Source: Humisphaera sp.
GTDB lineage: Bacteria > Planctomycetota > Phycisphaerae > Tepidisphaerales > Tepidisphaeraceae
Assembly: GCA_025351525.1 (NCBI GenBank)
Contig: JANXVV010000498.1
Coordinates: forward strand, 1 to 10,308
Length of the DNA stretch: 10,308 nt
Reading direction: 5' to 3'
Positions 5,973-10,308 of the stretch are shown here, piece by piece. The notes beneath the pieces are model-generated. The model did no database searches. It was not told where the DNA came from and saw only the letters and a program-made list of their open reading frames with translations. Every line of letters begins with the position of its first letter. Positions within the stretch are counted from its first letter, which is position 1. The position numbers and the translations under genes are program-made.

Positions 5973-5984
5973 GGGGAGGGGACT
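5973..5984. repeat. Partial second copy of the palindrome arm
   Basis: GGGGAGGGGACT at 5973-5984 repeats exactly the end of the right arm at 5939-5950, 34 bases away. Its left-arm partner is missing here, but it could pair with the left arm at 5915-5926 as an alternative hairpin. Confidence 0.55.
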
Positions 5985-5993
5985 CGTCACGCT

Positions 5994-5999
5994 TATACT
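5994..5999 (+). promoter_or_regulatory. Possible -10 box before lysA
   Basis: TATACT matches five of six -10 consensus bases and would put the transcript start about 30 nt before the lysA ATG. No recognisable -35 box lies at normal spacing, so the call is weak; read-through from the oxidoreductase gene is the alternative. Confidence 0.25.
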
Positions 6000-6035
6000 T
6001 GTCCATGGGCCTGTACGCTGTAAAGTGACCGCCCT

Positions 6036-7316
6036 ATGGATTTTTTCAATTACAAGAATGGCGAGCTGTACTGCGAAGATGTTCCTGCCGCCCGGATCGC
6101 GCGGGAAGTGGGGACACCCGCCTACGTCTATTCCAAGGCCACGCTTTTGCGTCATTACCGGCAGGTGGCCGATGCCTTTAAACCGATCGACGCGACCATC
6201 TGCTACTCCGTCAAAAGTTGCGGCAACATCAACCTTCTGAAGGTGCTCGCGGACGAAGGATGCAGTTTCGACGTCACCAGCGGCGGGGAATTATTCCGAT
6301 CGATCCAGGCCGGGGGCGATCCTAAAAAGATGATCTATGCCGGGGTGGGCAAAACCGATGCGGAGATCATCGACGCGCTGAATGTCGGCATCGCGGCGTT
6401 TAACATCGAGTCGGAGGCGGAGATCGAGAATATCGACCGCGTGGCCGCGAGCATCGGTAAGACGGCGATCGGAGCGCTGCGGATTAATCCGGATGTGGAT
6501 GCCAAGACCCATGCCAAAACCACCACCGGCAGGAAGGGAAATAAGTTCGGGGTGGATATCGACCGGGCCGAGGCGGTGTTTGAAAAGTATCGACACTTGA
6601 AGCATCTGCGGATTGCGGGGCTGCATCTGCATATCGGGTCACCGGTTTATGAGATTCAGCCATATGTGGATGCGGTGATGAAGGCGCAGGCCCTGATCGA
6701 TCGTCTCACGGCCCTGGGCCACAAAATCGAATGGCTGGATCTGGGGGGTGGGTTCGCGGTAAATTATCGGAATCCGACGCAGGCGTTGCCGGTGACGGAA
6801 CATGCAAAGGCGCTATTGCCTTTGTTGAAGGATAAGCCGTATAAAATCGCGCTGGAACCGGGGCGGTATATCGTGGGGAATGCGGGGATTCTGCTCACCC
6901 AAGTGTTATATCGGAAGAGCAGTGGATCGCGGCAATTCGTGATTGTGGACGCGGGGATGAACGATCTGATTCGGCCCACGTTGTACGATGCCTATCATTT
7001 TGTCTGGCCCGCTCAACCTCGCCCAGACGATGTGCTGGAGACGCGGGATGAGGATCGCAAACCGGCGGATGGGGAAGTGGTGGATGTGGTGGGTCCGATT
7101 TGCGAAAGCGGGGATTATCTGGCGAAGGATCGACTGTTGCCGCGAACTGCGCGGGGGGATTTGCTGGCGGTTTTCACTGCCGGAGCTTATGGGTTTGCGA
7201 TGAGCAGCAATTACAACAATCGACCGCGTGCGCCGGAGGTGCTGGTGAATGGTAGCTCGTACCGAATCATTCGACGGCGGGAGACATATGAGGATCTCGT
7301 GGCGCTGGAACGGTAA
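6036..7316 (+). CDS. lysA: Diaminopimelate decarboxylase
   Basis: The enzyme decarboxylates meso-diaminopimelate to L-lysine, the last step of lysine synthesis, in the cytosol with pyridoxal phosphate. The 426-residue protein has the fold-III decarboxylase motifs: YSVKSCGN with the cofactor lysine K60, GCSFDVTSGGEL (75-86), HLHIGS (197-202), the phosphate-binding LDLGGGFAVNY (234-244), EPGRYIVGNAG (274-284), CESGD with the cross-subunit active-site cysteine (356-360) and GAYGFAMSSNYN (383-394). Length and order are normal for LysA. CESGD plus the lack of arginine- or ornithine-decarboxylase features favours LysA over related carboxynorspermidine decarboxylases. The ribosome binding site before the ATG is weak. 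It stands alone on the plus strand, 83 bp after the oxidoreductase, and converges on the DUF1501 gene. Confidence 0.95.
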   Translation: MDFFNYKNGELYCEDVPAARIAREVGTPAYVYSKATLLRHYRQVADAFKPIDATICYSVKSCGNINLLKVLADEGCSFDVTSGGELFRSIQAGGDPKKMIYAGVGKTDAEIIDALNVGIAAFNIESEAEIENIDRVAASIGKTAIGALRINPDVDAKTHAKTTTGRKGNKFGVDIDRAEAVFEKYRHLKHLRIAGLHLHIGSPVYEIQPYVDAVMKAQALIDRLTALGHKIEWLDLGGGFAVNYRNPTQALPVTEHAKALLPLLKDKPYKIALEPGRYIVGNAGILLTQVLYRKSSGSRQFVIVDAGMNDLIRPTLYDAYHFVWPAQPRPDDVLETRDEDRKPADGEVVDVVGPICESGDYLAKDRLLPRTARGDLLAVFTAGAYGFAMSSNYNNRPRAPEVLVNGSSYRIIRRRETYEDLVALER

Positions 7317-7326
7317 TTAGATTTTT

Positions 7327-7370
7327 CACGCCGGGATCGGAGCCTTAGGCGACGACCCCGCGTGTTGTTT
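7327..7370 (+). terminator. Possible terminator between lysA and the DUF1501 gene
   Basis: CACGC at 7327-7331 pairs with GCGTG at 7360-7364. Inside it are GGG/CCC, TCG/CGA and GCC/GGC segments around a TTA loop, giving a long interrupted hairpin. It is followed on the plus strand by TTGTTT, a poor U-tract. Termination of lysA is plausible but the structure is imperfect. Confidence 0.35.
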
Positions 7371-7376
7371 CGCTTG

Positions 7377-8639
7377 TCAGGTTTTGATCAACTGCAGGGG
7401 CTTAAAGGCCTGCCCCAGGATCGGCGCGCTCGGTGTCTCCATCCAATTCTCCAGTACCGATGCATACACATTCCGGAAATCGATCGTGTGCTTCAAATCG
7501 CCCTGATCCAGATCCGTCAGCGAAGGATGCTTACCGACGATCCCGGCCGCCAACGACTTCCCGAAGAACATCATCGGCGCGGCTGCTCCGTGATCGGTTC
7601 CCGCACTGGCATTCTGCTCGACCCGTCGACCGAATTCGCTGAACGTCATCATCAGTACCCGGTCGTCATTTTTCTGAGCAGACAAATCCGACCAGAACGC
7701 GCTGACGCCGTCCGACAATTGCTGCATCAGCCGATCGTGGACGTTGCGCTCCTGGGCATGGGTGTCGAACGACCCGAGGCTGACGTAATAGACGCGCGTC
7801 GGAAGCCCGCCGTTAATCATGGCGGCAATGGTGCGGAGACCGGAGCCAAATTCACCGAATGGATAGGATGCCGCCGGGGCATGGGCACGGCTCATCTTCA
7901 GAATTTCATCGCTGCTGAGCTGCGCATCCATCGCCGTGCGCCGCAGAAAATCAAGCTGCGAAACCGGCGTGATCGCTTCGGCGGCAACCAGCTTTTTAGC
8001 CTTGTTCAATTCCAGATACCGCTCCACATCGCGCCCCGCATATCGATACGTCTCGGGCTTTTCAATCGAGAGAGGTTGAATTCTTTCCCCCTCCATCGCC
8101 AACGGCAGGCGATCGCCGACCGACAATCCCACGTGCGGATCATTCCCCCGGCAGGTGTTGTCGAAGTAACGGCCCAGCCATCCGTTCGTCACCACTTCCT
8201 TCTCCGGCTGCGCGCTCTGCCAGATGTCCATTGACCGGAAATGCGACCGATTCGGGTTCGGATAACCGACGCCCTGAACGATGGACATCAAGCCCTTGTC
8301 GTAAAGCTTTTTCAGCCCGCCCAGGTTCGGGTGAAGGCCGAGATGTTCATCGATTTTAAGAACGGTTTTCGCCTCGTGGTGAAGCACTGGCCGCGCGCGG
8401 TGATAGATATCGTCGGCGTAAGGGATGACGGTGTTCAGCCCGTCATTGCCGCCGGAAAGCTGCACGACGACGAGGATCTTACCGTCCTTGCCGCTGGGCG
8501 ATTGGGTGAGTTTGACGTCCAGCGGATCGGCCATTGCCATCATCGTCCGGTCGAGGAAGGCGGGGATGGTCGGCGTCACGGCGAGAAGCGTCATCCCCTT
8601 CTGGAGAAACGCACGGCGGGTTTGAATTTTTTTGTTCAT
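7377..8639 (-). CDS. DUF1501 protein with Tat signal
   Basis: This 420-residue protein is of the DUF1501 family, which is distantly related to the alkaline phosphatase/sulfatase fold. The N-terminus has a twin-arginine signal (TRRAFLQKG at 7-15, then a hydrophobic stretch to about 29), so it is expected to be exported folded, perhaps with a bound metal. Family motifs are VVVQLSGGNDGLNT (57-70), GVGYPNPNRSHFRSMDIW (123-140), SLGSFDTHAQE (287-297), TFSEFGRRVEQN (332-343) and GTDHGAAAPM (347-356). The Asp and His residues in these motifs are the likely metal ligands. The ATG at 8639 has AAAGGA 6 nt upstream. It follows the DUF1800 gene on the same strand with a spacer of 79 bp, a pairing common in Planctomycetota. 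The biochemical role of the family is not established. Confidence 0.93.
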   Translation of the reverse strand: MNKKIQTRRAFLQKGMTLLAVTPTIPAFLDRTMMAMADPLDVKLTQSPSGKDGKILVVVQLSGGNDGLNTVIPYADDIYHRARPVLHHEAKTVLKIDEHLGLHPNLGGLKKLYDKGLMSIVQGVGYPNPNRSHFRSMDIWQSAQPEKEVVTNGWLGRYFDNTCRGNDPHVGLSVGDRLPLAMEGERIQPLSIEKPETYRYAGRDVERYLELNKAKKLVAAEAITPVSQLDFLRRTAMDAQLSSDEILKMSRAHAPAASYPFGEFGSGLRTIAAMINGGLPTRVYYVSLGSFDTHAQERNVHDRLMQQLSDGVSAFWSDLSAQKNDDRVLMMTFSEFGRRVEQNASAGTDHGAAAPMMFFGKSLAAGIVGKHPSLTDLDQGDLKHTIDFRNVYASVLENWMETPSAPILGQAFKPLQLIKT

Positions 8640-8658
8640 GATTGATCCTTTGTCAGTG

Positions 8659-8715
8659 GTCCGTTGTCAGTTGTCAGTTGTAGTGCATTTCAACAACTGA
8701 CAACTGACCACGGAC
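8659..8715. repeat. Inverted repeat filling the DUF1800-DUF1501 spacer
   Basis: The arms 8659-8681 and 8693-8715 are reverse complements at 22 of 23 positions, with an 11-nt loop. The arms contain tandem GTTGTCA units. In the minus-strand transcript the hairpin ends 7 nt before the AAAGGA ribosome binding site of the DUF1501 gene and begins 3 nt after the DUF1800 stop codon. No U-tract follows, so it should not terminate transcription. Confidence 0.85.
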
Positions 8716-8718
8716 GAG

Positions 8719-10128
8719 TTAACACAACTGATACTCCGGCGTTGACACGATCAGATGAATCATCCGCCGAATCGAATCGCGGTTGGGCTTTTCACCGACG
8801 GCGTCGATCAGCGTCTGCCGTTGCGGAGCGGCGATCGGCCGCTGCACCAGCTTCGCGATCCACTGATCCACCGCTTCGTCCGCCGACGCGGTTTCGAGGG
8901 GTTCCACATCATCCGCCAATCGCATGACGGCGTTGTAGCGGACGAAGAGAGTGCTGGTGTTGATCCAGGCCCGCCCACCCGGCCAGCCCTTGACATTCGG
9001 CGGGTAAAACGGCGCCTGGCCCATCTGCATCAGCGGCCCGTTGGGCTGGAACATGATCCGGCCGGGCGGCAGTTTCACGCCCATCGATCTGGCCGACCCG
9101 ATCATCAACTGCACCGGGCTTTTGATCTGCGAGCCAATCATCTCCGAACTGTAAAATACTCGGCTGGTGAACAGTGTGCGGAGCATAGGCCGTAATTCGT
9201 AGCCGTTCGACAACAGCACTTCACCGAGCGAGGCGATCACCGCTTCATTCGGCGTTTCGCTCACGAAGAAATCCCAGATTCGACCGGCGATGTATTTCGG
9301 GCAGGCGGGTTGCTGAAGAATGATGTCGATGATTTCGTCACCGTCGAAGTTGCCGGTTTTGCCGAGGAATGTTTTGGAATCGGCATCGTGGTCGAATCGG
9401 CGGAACATGAATTCGGTGCCGTTGTGCCCCCAGCCCGTGAAGGCGCGGGCCGCGTTTTTGATATCGGCCTCGGTGTAGTTGCCGATGCCGAGAGTGAACA
9501 GTTCCATCAGTTCGCGGGCGAAGTTTTCGTTGGGATGCGAACGGCGGTTTTGCTGGTTATTCAGGTAGTCGAGCATCGCCGGGTCGCGGGCGATGGCCTT
9601 GGTGAAAGTCCTGAAATTCCCGGCGGCATTTTTACGGATCGTCTCATTCTGGGCCCACATCAGCTTCGCCAGTTTTTCGTCCTTGCCGCTGCTGGTAAAG
9701 TGACCGTGCCAGAAAAACGCGAGCTTTTCTTGCAGCGGGCGGGAGGCGGTAGCCATCCGGTTCATCCACCATTCACCGGTGCTGACCAGTGCCTGCCGAT
9801 TGGCCATCTGCACTTTCTGCTGAAGGACCATGCGTTCCTGCGGAGTTTTGCCTGCGTACATCGCCGACATCTCGCGGAAGTTGCCCGGCGTGTCTTTGAG
9901 CGCGGCGAGGCTGGGTTGGTCCGCCGTGTCCTGCTCATCGGCGGTGGCGTTCGGGAAATCCAGCAGCCAATCGACGGCCGCCTGCGGGCCAAGCTTTTGA
10001 ACCTTGTCGATCTCGCCCAACGTCCCGCCAAACCCGGCGCGGTTCAGCAGATGCGCCGCCTTGATCGCGTCGAATGGATCATGGCTGGTCGGTTGGTACA
10101 GTTCTAACAGAGAATGCAGGTTTACCAT
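8719..10128 (-). CDS. DUF1800 protein
   Basis: This 469-residue protein carries the signatures of DUF1800: HLLNRAGFGGT near the N-terminus (26-36), KLAFFWHGHFTSS (135-147), a central NENFARELMELFTLGIGNYTE (about 200-220), AARAFTGW (226-233) and PNVKGWPGGRAWI (377-389). Length is within the usual range. No Sec or Tat signal is visible from the chosen ATG (MVNLHSLLELYQP), although the downstream DUF1501 partner has one. An in-frame TTG at 10161 would add 11 residues but lacks a ribosome binding site; the ATG at 10128 has GAAAGG about 10 nt upstream. DUF1800 and DUF1501 genes occur together widely, and a joint role at the cell surface is often supposed but not shown. The gene is intact and probably leads a two-gene unit. 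Confidence 0.92.
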   Translation of the reverse strand: MVNLHSLLELYQPTSHDPFDAIKAAHLLNRAGFGGTLGEIDKVQKLGPQAAVDWLLDFPNATADEQDTADQPSLAALKDTPGNFREMSAMYAGKTPQERMVLQQKVQMANRQALVSTGEWWMNRMATASRPLQEKLAFFWHGHFTSSGKDEKLAKLMWAQNETIRKNAAGNFRTFTKAIARDPAMLDYLNNQQNRRSHPNENFARELMELFTLGIGNYTEADIKNAARAFTGWGHNGTEFMFRRFDHDADSKTFLGKTGNFDGDEIIDIILQQPACPKYIAGRIWDFFVSETPNEAVIASLGEVLLSNGYELRPMLRTLFTSRVFYSSEMIGSQIKSPVQLMIGSARSMGVKLPPGRIMFQPNGPLMQMGQAPFYPPNVKGWPGGRAWINTSTLFVRYNAVMRLADDVEPLETASADEAVDQWIAKLVQRPIAAPQRQTLIDAVGEKPNRDSIRRMIHLIVSTPEYQLC

Positions 10129-10140
10129 GGCGGAACCGCC
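10129..10140 (-). promoter_or_regulatory. Palindrome directly before the DUF1800 start codon
   Basis: GGCGG-AA-CCGCC is a perfect 12-bp palindrome touching the ATG at 10128. In the mRNA it overlaps the G-rich end of the presumed ribosome binding site (AAAGGCGG), so it may hold translation back. The loop is only two bases, so the real stem would open to four pairs. Confidence 0.35.
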
Positions 10141-10234
10141 TTTCGCAGCAAAGTGTATCAACCGAAACGCTCAAAACCGAACATTATTCTCAAGTATTGT
10201 ACAAGCCGAGGCCGGAAGCCGTAGGCGTAACTGT

Positions 10235-10308
10235 CTACCGTCCCGCCGATGATTTTGACGAGGTGTCGGCCGCGAACAGTTCGGTCAGGAGCGTGGTGGG
10301 CTTGCCGG
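10235..10308 (-). CDS. Possible 3' end of an unidentified minus-strand gene
   Basis: From the right edge the minus strand reads without a stop through GKPTTLLTELFAADTSSK to a TAG at 10237-10235. The composition (small polar tail after a hydrophobic stretch) is that of an ordinary protein C-terminus. Only about 23 codons are visible, so neither function nor reality is certain. It would lie 106 bp upstream of the DUF1800 start codon. Confidence 0.35.
   Translation of the reverse strand, partial: GKPTTLLTELFAADTSSKSSAGR

Noticed and set aside
5221..6006. 261-codon minus-strand frame under the oxidoreductase
   Set aside because: It is a shadow of the flavoprotein gene, with low-complexity composition and no recognisable domain.
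7362..8234. 290-codon plus-strand frame opposite the DUF1501 gene
   Set aside because: It is antisense to a gene with clear Tat signal and family motifs; the frame has none.
8659..8715. Intrinsic terminator of the DUF1800 gene
   Set aside because: The hairpin is strong but no U-tract follows; the DUF1501 ribosome binding site comes straight after it.
9310..10107. 265-codon plus-strand frame opposite the DUF1800 gene
   Set aside because: It is the complement of conserved DUF1800 coding sequence with no independent support.
1..10308. CRISPR arrays, tRNA or rRNA genes
   Set aside because: No regularly spaced direct repeats and no tRNA- or rRNA-like segments were seen by eye on either strand.

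Overview
The window is a GC-rich bacterial chromosome segment. A DUF1501/DUF1800 pair, an ArsR-methyltransferase fusion, many GC-rich intergenic palindromes and a group II intron relic fit the Planctomycetota best, possibly Phycisphaerae. This is inferred from gene content and repeat style; no rRNA or taxonomic marker is present.

Left part (1-1064). Positions 1-760 on the minus strand look like a group II intron. It has a GTGCG 5' end, an RNA-like leader and the start of domain V at the window edge, but its reverse transcriptase/maturase is reduced to N- and C-terminal stubs in different frames. The intron's 5' end abuts exactly a 73-bp imperfect palindrome (761-833). Just past it is a plus-strand reading-frame tail ending at 922 that resembles the end of a LamG-type protein. 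Positions 923-1031 hold nothing recognisable. A clear intrinsic terminator (1032-1064) closes the minus-strand block that follows.

SAM-cycle block (1096-4494, all minus). In transcription order it holds an ArsR-HTH/methyltransferase fusion resembling the SAH-sensing repressor SahR, a HEPN-domain protein, a small BolA-like protein spaced 1 nt from it, and S-adenosylhomocysteine hydrolase (ahcY). Gaps are 47, 1 and 84 nt, so one transcript is possible. The regulator has a good promoter (TTGACA, 17 nt, AACAAT) with a 10-bp perfect palindrome over the expected start site, which suggests autoregulation. The HEPN/BolA-like pair placed between regulator and ahcY is the most interesting feature here.

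Middle, plus strand (4624-7316). An AIF/ferredoxin-reductase-like FAD oxidoreductase is divergent from the regulator and ends inside a strong palindrome. lysA (diaminopimelate decarboxylase) follows.

Right part, minus strand (7377-10128). A DUF1800 gene is followed by a Tat-signal DUF1501 gene, separated by a spacer that is almost wholly a 23-bp-arm inverted repeat. The two probably form one unit, convergent with lysA. Positions 10141-10234 show nothing clear. The last 74 bases may carry the 3' end of another minus-strand gene.
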